The notes under the pieces were generated by a model. It saw only the letters and a list, made by a program, of their open reading frames with translations, was not told the DNA's origin and made no database searches. From positions 1 through 12,819 of the forward strand of contig JAURJO010000305.1 in the NCBI GenBank assembly GCA_030832235.1: a stretch of 12,819 nucleotides of DNA. The letters run 5' to 3'. The DNA comes from Verrucomicrobiota bacterium. GTDB taxonomy: Bacteria > Verrucomicrobiota > Verrucomicrobiia > Opitutales > Opitutaceae. Of this stretch, positions 1 through 8,062 are shown in pieces. Numbering within the stretch: the first letter of the stretch is position 1; each line of letters begins with the position of its first letter. The translations under genes and the position numbers were made by a program.

Positions 1-3000
1 CGGCGACCGCGCCGGGCGGGCGGGTGTTTGTGGGCGACGTGCGCAGTCTAGCCCTTCTGCCGGCCTATCACGCGTCGGTGCAGTTTCATCGGGCGGCGGG
101 TGACGTCACCCGGGTGGAGCTCGCGACGCGGGTGCAGCGGGCGCTCGCGCGTGAGGAAGAGCTGGTCGTTGATCCCGGTTTTTTCGAGGCCCTCATGGCG
201 AAGGAACCCGCGCTGACGGCGGTCGAGTTTCGCGTGCGAGTCGGATCCGCCGTGAACGAGTTGACCAAGTTCCGCTATGACGTGGTCCTGCACGTCGGCC
301 CGTCGCGAGTCGCGGAAGCAGCGGCGTCGGCCGGGCGTTACGTCCTGTCGGCGCCGGTGGCGGAGTCGCTGGCACGGGACGGGCAAGTGCTCGCGTGGCT
401 TGAGGGTGGTTCGGGCGTCGGCTCGGTCGCGGAGTTTCGGGAGATTTTGCAACGAAGCCCGGGCGGCATCGCGCCCGCGCGCTCGGCCACCGACGGGGTG
501 GGGAGCGAGCCCCGCGTGGCGCGGGCGCTGACGAACCAGCCCTTGCAGGCGAAACTCGCGCGGAAACTCGTGCCGCGTTTGCGGGAGCATCTGAAAGGTC
601 GGGTGCCCGACTACATGATCCCGGCGGCCTTTGTGCTGCTGGAGCGACTGCCGCTGACGGTGAACGGCAAAGTGGATCGCCGCGCGCTGCCCGCGCCGGT
701 GGAGGAGCCCGAGACGCCGGGGGCGCGTTATGTCGCCCCGCGCAGTCCGGAAGAAGAGATGCTGGCGGCGATCTGGACGGACCTGCTCGGCGTGGGTCGG
801 GTCGGCATGGACGATGACTTTTTTGCGCTGGGGGGCCACTCGCTGCTCGCGGCGCAGTTGGTCGCACGGGTGCGCGCGGTCGCGGGCGTCGAGCTGGCGA
901 TGGCGACCGTCTTTGAACGTCCGACGATTGCCGGACTGGCGCCGCGCTTGGCCGCCGGACGGGCGGAGGCATCGACGCTGCCAGTGATCGTGGCCGGCGA
1001 TGAATCCGCGTGGGCGCCGCTCAGTTTTTCGCAGCAACGCCTGTGGTTTCTCGAGCAGTTGGTGCCGGGGCAGGTGACCTACCATGTCTCCGCGCTGCTG
1101 CGGCTGTGGGGTCGGCTCGACGTGGCGGCCCTGCGGCGGGCGTTGGAGGGATTGGTGGCCCGGCACGCGGCCCTGCGCACCGTTTTTGCGGACGTGGCCG
1201 GTCAAGGTCAGCAACGCGCGCTGCCGGCGGGTGCGGTGGAAATGGGGGAGGAAGACTTAAGCGCGCTCCCGGCGGCGGAGCGCACGGCGGCGGTGCTGGC
1301 CCGGGCGGCGCGGCTAGCCGGTGAGCGGTTCGATTTTGCGCGCGGGCCCCTCTTCCGGGTTTCGCTTTATCGGACGGAGCGGGAGGAGTTGCGGCTTTTG
1401 ATCGCGACCCATCACATCGTTTCGGACGGGTGGTCGATCAGCGTGGCGGTGCGTGAACTGGCGGAACTCTACGCGGCGGCCCGCGCGGGTCGTCCACCGG
1501 CCCTGCCGGAACCGGAGCTGCAGTATGCGGATTACGCGCGCTGGCAGCGGGGATGGATGCGGGATCGGGTGCTCGCGGAGAAACTCGCTTTCTGGAAGGT
1601 CAATCTGGCCGAGGCGCCGCCGATCGATTTGCCCACGGATCATGCGCGCCCGGCGGTGTTGAGCGGACGCGGAGCCCGCGTGCCGTTTGCGCTCTCGGCG
1701 ACGACGACCGAGGCGCTCAACGAGATGGCCCGTGAGCACGGCGCGACCCTCTTCATGGTGCTCCTCGCGGCGTTCACGGCGTGGCTGCGGCGGGAATCGG
1801 GTCAGGATGATCTGGTCATCGGCACGAGTGTGGCGAACCGCCAACGCCGCGAACTCGAACCGCTCGTCGGGTTTTTCGTCAACACGCTCGCCTTGCGTCA
1901 GGACACCACGGCGACGGCGAGTTTCGCGGACCTCGTCGGGCAGTCGCGCCGGACTTGCCTGGACGCCTACGCGCATCAGGACGTGCCCTTTGAGGCGGTG
2001 GTGGAGGCGGTGGGGGGACGGCGCGATCTCAGCCGCACGCCGTTGTTCCAGGTGGTGCTCGTCCTGCTGAATCTGCCCACGGCGGAGTTCCGGCTGGAAG
2101 ACCTCGTGATCGCGGAGGAGCCGCTGCCCGTCGAGACGGCGAAATTCGAACTTATGTTGCTGTTGCAGGAGACACCTGAAGGCCTCGCGGGGGCGTGGGA
2201 ATTTAGCACCGATCTTTTCACGGCGGAGACGGTGACCCGTTTCGGTCGGCACCTGGCAACTTTGGCGGAGGCGGCCGGGCGGGCGCCGGCCACGCCCTTG
2301 GATGCGTTGCCCTTGCAGGCTCCGGCGGAGGTGCGTCGGCGACTCGAACAGTGGAACCATGCGGCTCGCCTGGTGGCGCCGGCGGAGACAATCGCGGCTC
2401 GTTTCGAAGCCGTGGCGGCGCGCCACGCGACGGACGTGGCCGTCAGCCAAGGCGAGGTGGAGTGGACGTATGTTGAACTCAACGCCCGGGCGAACCGGCT
2501 TGCCTGGCACCTGCGCGGTTTGGGCACCAGCGGCGAGACCCCCGTGGCGCTCCTGATGGAGCGCTCGCCGGAGGCGGTGATGGCGATGTTGGCCGTCGCG
2601 AAGGCGGGTGGATTTTTCCTGCCGTTGAATCCCGACGACCCGCTTGATCGCCTCACGCAGTTGATCGACGAGGCGCAGCCGGTGGCGGTTTTACTGCAGG
2701 ATCATCTCTCCGATCGTCTCCCCTCCGGCATGTTTTACGCGCTGGCGGTGGACGCGTCGGAGGCGTTTTTCGCGGGCGAGTCGGCGGAAAATCCGCCTCC
2801 GGTGGGAGGACCCGAGAGCCTGCTTTATGTGATGCACACCTCGGGCTCCACGGGAGTGCCCAAGGGCGTGGCGGTGCCGCAACGGGCGGTGCAACGCCTG
2901 GTGGCGGAGCCGAACTTTGTCGCGATCGCGCCGACGGATCGCGTGCTGCAATATGCGCCGCTCTCCTTTGATGCCTCGGTGCTGGAAATTTGGCTGCCGC

Positions 3001-4979
3001 TGCTGAACGGCGCGCAACTCCGGATCGCGCCCGCGGGGGCGCTGTCGCTGGCGGAGTTGGGCGCGGCGGTGCGCTCGTCGGGTGTGACCCTCGCGTGGTT
3101 TACGGCGGGGCTTTTCCACCAGTTGATCGACCACCAGATCGCGGATTTGGCGGGCCTGCGTCAGGTGCTGGCGGGGGGGGATGCGCTCTCGGTGGCGCAC
3201 GTGCGCCGGCTTGCGGCGGCGCAGCCCGCGCTGCGGATCATCAACGGTTACGGGCCCACGGAGAACACGGTGTTCACGACCTGTCACACGGTGGTGGCGG
3301 CGGAGACCCTGGCGGCCAGCGTGCCGATCGGCCGGCCGGTGAACGGGACCAGCGTTTACATCCTCGACCGTCGCGGTGAGCCCGTGCCGGTGGGCGTGCC
3401 GGGCGAATTGGTGACGGGCGGGGCGGGTTTGGCGCGCGGCTATTTCCGTCAACCGGAGGCGACGGCCGAACGTTTCGTGACGGATGCGGTGACGCGGGTG
3501 GACGGGGCCCTCGTTTATCGCACTGGAGATCGCGCGCGTTGGCTGCCCGACGGGACGATCGAGTTTTTGGGACGGCTTGATCAGCAGGTGAAACTGCGCG
3601 GCTTCCGGATCGAGCTCGGCGAGATTGAGGCGGCGCTGCGCGAACAACATACGGTGCGTGATGCCGTGGCGCACGTGAGGGGAAGCGGGGCGGACAAACA
3701 GCTTCTGGCCTACTTCACGACCGACGCGGAGGAAGCGCCCACGGCGGCGGAGCTGCGCGAGTTTCTCGGTGGGCGGCTGCCGGCGTATATGGTGCCGGCG
3801 CTGTTTGTGCGGCTCGCGGAGCTTCCGCTCGGCCGCAACGGCAAGGTCAACCGGCGTGCGTTGCCCGATCCCGAGGCGGTGGCGGGGGCGCGGGCGGGAG
3901 GACCGGGGCCGCGCACGCCTTTGGAGGCGCGGCTGGCGCGGATTTGGCAGGAGGTGCTCGGCGTCGAGCAGGTGGGGATGAAGGATCTATTCTTCGAGCT
4001 GGGCGGCCATTCCCTGCTCGCGACCCGCCTGCTGGCGGAGGTGGAGGCGCGGCTGGAAGTGCGCGTGTCGCTTAACGCGCTGTTCGAGCACGGCACGATC
4101 GAGGCGATGGCGACCGCGATCGAGTCCGGCCAGGGTGCCGGAGTGACCTCGCCGCTGGTGGCGCTGAAGCCCGAGGGCGATCGGCCGCCGTTTTTCTGCG
4201 TCCATCCCGGCGGTGGATCGGTGCTGTCCTACTTCGATCTGGCGGCGCATTTTCCGGCGGCGCGGCCCTTTTATGCGCTGCAGGCGACCGGCCTTGACGG
4301 CTCGACGCCGCCGTTGCGCGCGGTGGAGGAGATGGCGGCGGCTTACGTGAAGGCGATTCGCGAGAAATTCCCGCGCGGTCCGTATCATCTCGGTGGACAC
4401 TCGTTTGGCGCCAGCGTCGCGTTTGAAATGGCGCGGCAATTAGAGACGGAGACCGGCGAGCAAGGTGGCGCGGTGATCCTGCTGGACCACCTCGCGCCGG
4501 ATCGGGCGCGCGCGATGATCGACCACGAGCCGACGGAGGTGGAGGCGTTGGAATTCATGGCGCATCAGATCGGCACGCACTTCGGCGTGCCGTTCGCGCT
4601 CCCGGCGGCGGAGCTCGAGACGCGTTCCGCGGACGAGCGCTTAAGTTTTTTCCTGGAACGCGCGCGCGAGGCGGGCATCGCCCCGCCGGGGGCGGACGTC
4701 GCGATGATCGCCGGACTGGTGGCGGTTTATCAGGCGAATCTGCACGCGCTCCTCCACTATCACCCCGGAATTTTTGGCGGCGGCCTCACGCTGGTGCGCA
4801 CGGCGGGATTTGCGGCCCAGACGGCCGATCTCCCCACCGCGGGCTGGGCGGCGCTCGCCCGGGGATTGATCGCGGTCGTGGACTCGGAGGGCGATCACAA
4901 CAGCATGTTGCGCCCGCCGCACGTGGCCGGGTTGGCCGAACGGCTCGGCGCGCTAATTGACGCTTCCGATAATCACTAA
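1..4979 (+). CDS. Nonribosomal peptide synthetase, 3' part (MT/A C-terminal - PCP - C - A - PCP - TE)
   Basis: C-terminal part of a terminal NRPS; the gene starts before the window. The GTG at 24 is an internal valine, because the frame is open back to base 3. Residues are counted from that GTG. Order: residues 1-130, end of a methyltransferase embedded in an adenylation (A) domain (FVGDVRSL, NELTKFRYDVVLHVG); about 170-222, A-domain C-terminus with NGKVDRRALP (Lys216); carrier PCP1 with GGHSLL (Ser273); about 332-760, condensation domain with HHIVSDG (463-469) and an LCL-like SFSQQRLWFLEQL motif; about 780-1285, A domain with TSGSTGVPKG (939-948), FDASVLEIW (Asp983), GYGPTE (1075-1080), YRTGD and NGKVNRRALP (Lys1274); PCP2 GGHSLL (Ser1330); about 1365-1651, type I thioesterase with GGHSFG (Ser1460), probable Asp1488 and His1625. 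All key catalytic residues are present and there is no epimerase. It adds a final residue after a probably N-methylated one, then releases the chain by hydrolysis or cyclisation. The last A domain reads D-A-L-W-L-G-G-V-F-K, suggesting a hydrophobic, perhaps valine-like substrate (weak). The next gene starts 21 bases downstream. Confidence 0.96.
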   Translation, partial: ATAPGGRVFVGDVRSLALLPAYHASVQFHRAAGDVTRVELATRVQRALAREEELVVDPGFFEALMAKEPALTAVEFRVRVGSAVNELTKFRYDVVLHVGPSRVAEAAASAGRYVLSAPVAESLARDGQVLAWLEGGSGVGSVAEFREILQRSPGGIAPARSATDGVGSEPRVARALTNQPLQAKLARKLVPRLREHLKGRVPDYMIPAAFVLLERLPLTVNGKVDRRALPAPVEEPETPGARYVAPRSPEEEMLAAIWTDLLGVGRVGMDDDFFALGGHSLLAAQLVARVRAVAGVELAMATVFERPTIAGLAPRLAAGRAEASTLPVIVAGDESAWAPLSFSQQRLWFLEQLVPGQVTYHVSALLRLWGRLDVAALRRALEGLVARHAALRTVFADVAGQGQQRALPAGAVEMGEEDLSALPAAERTAAVLARAARLAGERFDFARGPLFRVSLYRTEREELRLLIATHHIVSDGWSISVAVRELAELYAAARAGRPPALPEPELQYADYARWQRGWMRDRVLAEKLAFWKVNLAEAPPIDLPTDHARPAVLSGRGARVPFALSATTTEALNEMAREHGATLFMVLLAAFTAWLRRESGQDDLVIGTSVANRQRRELEPLVGFFVNTLALRQDTTATASFADLVGQSRRTCLDAYAHQDVPFEAVVEAVGGRRDLSRTPLFQVVLVLLNLPTAEFRLEDLVIAEEPLPVETAKFELMLLLQETPEGLAGAWEFSTDLFTAETVTRFGRHLATLAEAAGRAPATPLDALPLQAPAEVRRRLEQWNHAARLVAPAETIAARFEAVAARHATDVAVSQGEVEWTYVELNARANRLAWHLRGLGTSGETPVALLMERSPEAVMAMLAVAKAGGFFLPLNPDDPLDRLTQLIDEAQPVAVLLQDHLSDRLPSGMFYALAVDASEAFFAGESAENPPPVGGPESLLYVMHTSGSTGVPKGVAVPQRAVQRLVAEPNFVAIAPTDRVLQYAPLSFDASVLEIWLPLLNGAQLRIAPAGALSLAELGAAVRSSGVTLAWFTAGLFHQLIDHQIADLAGLRQVLAGGDALSVAHVRRLAAAQPALRIINGYGPTENTVFTTCHTVVAAETLAASVPIGRPVNGTSVYILDRRGEPVPVGVPGELVTGGAGLARGYFRQPEATAERFVTDAVTRVDGALVYRTGDRARWLPDGTIEFLGRLDQQVKLRGFRIELGEIEAALREQHTVRDAVAHVRGSGADKQLLAYFTTDAEEAPTAAELREFLGGRLPAYMVPALFVRLAELPLGRNGKVNRRALPDPEAVAGARAGGPGPRTPLEARLARIWQEVLGVEQVGMKDLFFELGGHSLLATRLLAEVEARLEVRVSLNALFEHGTIEAMATAIESGQGAGVTSPLVALKPEGDRPPFFCVHPGGGSVLSYFDLAAHFPAARPFYALQATGLDGSTPPLRAVEEMAAAYVKAIREKFPRGPYHLGGHSFGASVAFEMARQLETETGEQGGAVILLDHLAPDRARAMIDHEPTEVEALEFMAHQIGTHFGVPFALPAAELETRSADERLSFFLERAREAGIAPPGADVAMIAGLVAVYQANLHALLHYHPGIFGGGLTLVRTAGFAAQTADLPTAGWAALARGLIAVVDSEGDHNSMLRPPHVAGLAERLGALIDASDNH

Positions 4980-5000
4980 TCCCCCCTAGCTTTTCCCATC

Positions 5001-6590
5001 ATGTCTAACCCAATGTTTCTGCGCCAAAACGTCCAAGTGGAGCCTCTCGTTGAATCGTGGTACGCTTGGTCACACCTTATCTCTCCCGCGACGGCGGCGA
5101 TGAACATCGTCGATCGTCATCTCAAGATCATGCAGTCCTACGTGCAGGCTCCGCAGGTGCATGCCGCGGCGGTGAAAAACCCGGCGATGCTGGGCGGCCC
5201 GTTCATCGACTACGACGGGCAACGCGTTGATGAGATCAAAGCGCTGATGGAGAAGACCAAGCAGGATCAAGGGCAGATGATCGCGTTTAGTGAAGCGATC
5301 AAGCAGCTCGATCAGATGCTGCGGGTCGAGGCCAAGGGGTTTTCGTTGGAACCGCTCTACGCGAAGGTGCCGGAGATTTTAAAAGGCTACGTCGAGCTCG
5401 TTTATGATATGAACAACCAGGCTTCGTTTCGCCTGATCGAGCCGCTGTTGTATCGCAGCCAATTTTATGACGCGAGCCGGCAGAGCCTGATGCTCTCGTT
5501 GATCAGCAATGATGACCGGCCCTTCATCTTGAGCACGCCCCGGCTGCGCACGCCCGGTGACGTGCACATCCAGATCCCGTTTGAGAGCCCGTTGATCGAC
5601 GAACTCTTCGCGATGAAGAGTGAGCCCGGTTCGGTGGACGCGATCGCGGACAAACTGGGGGTGACGGCGGAAGACCGCGCGGCGTTTGCGACGATGTTCA
5701 CGGTCGAGGCGCCGCGTCGTTACGAGCCTTACACGGGCCAAGGGGTGCGTTGGCGCTATTTTGGTCACGCCTGCATTCTGGTGGAAGCGGGCGGGACCTC
5801 GGTGCTGCTCGATCCGGTGTTGAGCTATACCTATGATCACGAGATCGCGCGCTTCACCTACGAAGACCTGCCGGAGTCGATTGACTACGTGCTGATCACC
5901 CACAATCACCAGGACCATATTTTGTTCGAGACGATGTTGCAGCTCCGTGGGCGGGTTAAGCACATCGTCGTGCCGCGCAACGGCAACGGCGCGATCCAGG
6001 ATCCCTCGCTCAAAATGATGCTGGAGGCGGTGGGTTTTAAGAGCGTGATCTCGATCGAGGAGTTCGAGACGATCCAGACGCCGGTGGGACGGATTACGGG
6101 GCTACCTTTCTTTGGTGAACACGGGGATCTCGCGATCCGCACGAAGAGTGCGTTCCTCGTCGATCTGCACGGTCACCGCCTCATGTTTGCGGCGGATTCG
6201 TGCAACATCGAACCGAAGCTCTACGAGCACACCCGGAAACTCACCGGCGACGTTGATGTGCTCTTCCTCGGCATGGAGTGCGACGGTGCGCCGCTTTCGT
6301 GGATGTATGGACCGTTGTTGACCAAACCGCTGGACCGCAAGATGGACCATTCGCGGCGCCTGGCGGGTTCGAACTACGAGCGAGGCATCGATATTGTGCG
6401 GTGTTTTGGCTGCAAGGAGGCCTACGTTTACGCGATGGGTCAGGAGCCCTGGCTCAATTACGTCATGAGCATCAAGTACACGGAGGAGTCGAACCCGATC
6501 AAGGCGTCGAGCCGGCTCGTCGCCGAGTGTCAGGCGCTCGGTCTGCCGGCGGAACGTCTCTTCGGGGAGCGCGAAATTCTGATTGGTTGA
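5001..6590 (+). CDS. CmlA-like di-iron amino acid beta-hydroxylase (metallo-beta-lactamase fold)
   Basis: 529-residue protein with a helical N-terminal part (about 1-240) and a metallo-beta-lactamase-fold C-terminal half. The metal motif HNHQDH lies at 301-306. Where hydrolases of this fold have a histidine, it has glutamate (FFGEHGD, Glu373), followed by Asp399 (FAADSCN). From memory, CmlA of chloramphenicol biosynthesis (about 532 aa) has HxHxDH at 305-310, Glu377 and Asp403, so every ligand sits at a constant offset of four residues. CmlA uses a dinuclear iron centre and O2 to hydroxylate C-beta of an amino acid held on an NRPS carrier protein; the N-terminal domain helps recognise that partner. 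A cytosolic hydroxylase acting on a PCP-bound residue of this assembly line is therefore the best call, and many databases would label it only MBL-fold hydrolase. The ATG at 5001 lies 21 bases after the NRPS stop with no Shine-Dalgarno motif. The stop overlaps the next start (TGATG). The substrate residue is unknown. Confidence 0.88.
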   Translation: MSNPMFLRQNVQVEPLVESWYAWSHLISPATAAMNIVDRHLKIMQSYVQAPQVHAAAVKNPAMLGGPFIDYDGQRVDEIKALMEKTKQDQGQMIAFSEAIKQLDQMLRVEAKGFSLEPLYAKVPEILKGYVELVYDMNNQASFRLIEPLLYRSQFYDASRQSLMLSLISNDDRPFILSTPRLRTPGDVHIQIPFESPLIDELFAMKSEPGSVDAIADKLGVTAEDRAAFATMFTVEAPRRYEPYTGQGVRWRYFGHACILVEAGGTSVLLDPVLSYTYDHEIARFTYEDLPESIDYVLITHNHQDHILFETMLQLRGRVKHIVVPRNGNGAIQDPSLKMMLEAVGFKSVISIEEFETIQTPVGRITGLPFFGEHGDLAIRTKSAFLVDLHGHRLMFAADSCNIEPKLYEHTRKLTGDVDVLFLGMECDGAPLSWMYGPLLTKPLDRKMDHSRRLAGSNYERGIDIVRCFGCKEAYVYAMGQEPWLNYVMSIKYTEESNPIKASSRLVAECQALGLPAERLFGEREILIG

Positions 6591-7822
6591 TGAAGGCCGT
6601 CTTTCTCAACGTTTCCGCGCCGGGCCACGTCATCCCCACGCTGGGCTTGGTGGGCGAGCTCGTGCGCCGCGGGGAGAGTGTTGCGTATTTTGAAGTGCCG
6701 CCCTTTCAATCGGAGATCGAAGCGCGCGGGGCGGTGTTCCATGCCTACCCCCCGATCGCGCCGTATCCGGGGCCGGGCGGGGCGAATCAGTATTACCTCG
6801 GCCCCGTGCTCACGTGGTGTGCGCGGGAGTGGGTGCCGGCGTTGTTGGAGCGCGTGCGGGCGGAGCGGCCCGACTACATCGTGCACGATTCGCTCTGCTT
6901 GTGGGGGCGGATTTTGGCGCATGCGCTCGGCGTGCCGGCGGTGGCCTCGGTGGCGACGGCCGGTTTTACATCACGGACCTTTCATGCGTGTCCGCGCTTG
7001 CGTCCGCAGCGTCGCGCCTGGATCGCGGAAGCGAGGGAAGGCCTGCGCCTCTTTCGGGATTGGCGGCGCGACCTGGCAACGCGCTACGAACTCCCGCGCC
7101 CGATCAACTTTGTTGATACCTTTACCAACGCCCAGCCGCTCAACGTGGTGCACCTGCCGAAGGCGCTGCAGCCGTATGCGGACGCGTTCGGGCCGGAGTA
7201 TGCGTTCGTGGGCGTGTGCACGGCCACGAGCGAGCGACCGAGCGATTTCGCGTTTGAGCGTCTGGATGCGCGGCCGTTGGTGTATGTTTCGTTTGGCACC
7301 TTTCACAACCCGGGCCTGGCGTTCTTCCGCAGCCTGCTCGAAGCCGTGGCGAAGCGGGAGTGGCAGACCGTGCTCGTGCTGAGCCCCGGCGTGGAGCTCG
7401 GGCAGCTCGGTGACATTCCCGATAACGTGATCGTGTGCGCGCCGGGCAGTGCGCCGCAGCTCCAGCTCTTGGAGCGGGCGGCGGCGTTCGTGACTCACGG
7501 GGCGGGCGGCGGCCTGCGCGAAGGGGCGTGGTATGGGGTGCCGATGGTGGCGGTGCCGCAGACCTACGAACAAGAGATACTCTCGGCGCACCTGGAGGAG
7601 CAGGGCGCGGGCGTGATGTTGGAACCGGCGCGGGTGACGGCGCAGACGCTCGCGGCGGCGCTGGAGCGGACGGTCGGTGATCCCGCGCTGCGGGAGCGCG
7701 CCGGCGCGCTGCGTGACGCCTCGCGTGCGGCCGGGGGCGCGGCGGCCGCGGCGGAGGCGATCTTCGCCTACGTGGCCCGGGCGCGCGGTTCGCGGAACGA
7801 AGCGATTGCCGGCTCGGCGTAA
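6590..7822 (+). CDS. GT1/UGT-family (macrolide-type) glycosyltransferase
   Basis: 410-residue glycosyltransferase of the GT1 (UGT/MGT, GT-B fold) family, which moves a sugar from a nucleotide sugar to a hydroxyl of a small molecule. The N-terminus MKAVFLNVSAPGHVIPTLGL carries the typical acceptor-side glycine-rich loop with probable catalytic His13. The C-terminal donor-binding signature is at about 302-328: THGAGGGLREGAWYGVP followed by the P-x(3)-EQ end, with His303 and Glu327-Gln328. The usual HGGxNS is HGAGGG here. VYVSFGT opens the C-terminal Rossmann half. The frame is open from 6278, but the upstream part lies inside the hydroxylase gene and has no family similarity. The ATG at 6590 overlaps the hydroxylase TGA by one base and gives a proper family N-terminus, so I chose it. 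The coupling suggests it acts with the hydroxylase, perhaps on the new beta-hydroxyl (inference). Donor sugar unknown; no sugar-biosynthesis genes are visible. Confidence 0.92.
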   Translation: MKAVFLNVSAPGHVIPTLGLVGELVRRGESVAYFEVPPFQSEIEARGAVFHAYPPIAPYPGPGGANQYYLGPVLTWCAREWVPALLERVRAERPDYIVHDSLCLWGRILAHALGVPAVASVATAGFTSRTFHACPRLRPQRRAWIAEAREGLRLFRDWRRDLATRYELPRPINFVDTFTNAQPLNVVHLPKALQPYADAFGPEYAFVGVCTATSERPSDFAFERLDARPLVYVSFGTFHNPGLAFFRSLLEAVAKREWQTVLVLSPGVELGQLGDIPDNVIVCAPGSAPQLQLLERAAAFVTHGAGGGLREGAWYGVPMVAVPQTYEQEILSAHLEEQGAGVMLEPARVTAQTLAAALERTVGDPALRERAGALRDASRAAGGAAAAAEAIFAYVARARGSRNEAIAGSA

Positions 7823-7839
7823 TCGCCTTTTTATTTTTT
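7802..7839 (+). terminator. Probable intrinsic (Rho-independent) terminator between glycosyltransferase and mbtH
   Basis: GCGATT (7802-7807) pairs perfectly with AATCGC (7821-7826). Inside, GCCG (7808-7811) can pair with CGGC (7815-7818), leaving a 3-base loop and a 2-base bulge. A run of 11 T in 12 bases (7828-7839, one A) follows. GC-rich stem plus T tract is the classic form. The stem spans the glycosyltransferase TAA (7820-7822) and the T tract ends 7 bases before the mbtH ATG, so it probably reduces read-through into mbtH and the phosphopantetheinyl transferase gene. Confidence 0.7.
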
Positions 7840-7846
7840 ACACCCA

Positions 7847-8062
7847 ATGAACAACGACAAAGAAGACACAACGACCTACCACGTAGTGGTAAATGGCGAG
7901 GAGCAGTATTCGATCTGGCCGTCCTACAAGGCGATCCCGGCGGGTTGGCGCGAGGCGGGCAAATCGGGCCTGAAGGAGGAGTGCCTCGATTACATCAAAA
8001 CCGTCTGGACCGACATGCGCCCCCTTAGTCTGCGTCGGCAAATGGATGCTGACTCGGCGTGA
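7847..8062 (+). CDS. MbtH-like NRPS accessory protein
   Basis: 71-residue MbtH-family protein. Members bind the N-terminal part of adenylation domains and are often needed for their folding or activity. The whole signature is visible: NGEEQYSIWP (16-25), IPAGW (30-34), GLKEECLDYI (41-50) and VWTDMRPLSLR (53-63), including the three conserved tryptophans Trp24, Trp34 and Trp54. Length is normal for the family. The ATG at 7847 has no Shine-Dalgarno motif; a T-rich tract precedes it. The TGA (8060-8062) lies within the GTGA overlap with the phosphopantetheinyl transferase start, so the two are likely translated together. The natural partners are the A domains of the adjacent NRPS. Confidence 0.97.
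   Translation: MNNDKEDTTTYHVVVNGEEQYSIWPSYKAIPAGWREAGKSGLKEECLDYIKTVWTDMRPLSLRRQMDADSA

Noticed and set aside
1314..2510. Long open frame (398 codons) on the minus strand inside the NRPS gene
   Set aside because: Arg- and His-rich antisense shadow typical of GC-rich coding DNA, with no recognisable domain; the plus strand encodes intact condensation and adenylation domains.
4320..4979. The NRPS C-terminal domain as a reductase or terminal condensation-like domain
   Set aside because: GGHSFG and the spaced Asp and His are those of an alpha/beta-hydrolase thioesterase; no NAD(P)-binding or HHxxxDG motif is present after PCP2.
6278..6589. An in-frame upstream extension of the glycosyltransferase by 104 codons
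   Set aside because: It lies wholly inside the hydroxylase gene in another frame and has no family similarity; the ATG at 6590 gives the normal GT1 N-terminus.
5001..6590. Reading the MBL-fold protein as a beta-lactamase or hydrolase giving self-resistance
   Set aside because: The glutamate ligand, the large N-terminal domain and the length fit CmlA-type oxygenases; MBL hydrolases have histidine there and lack that N-terminal domain.
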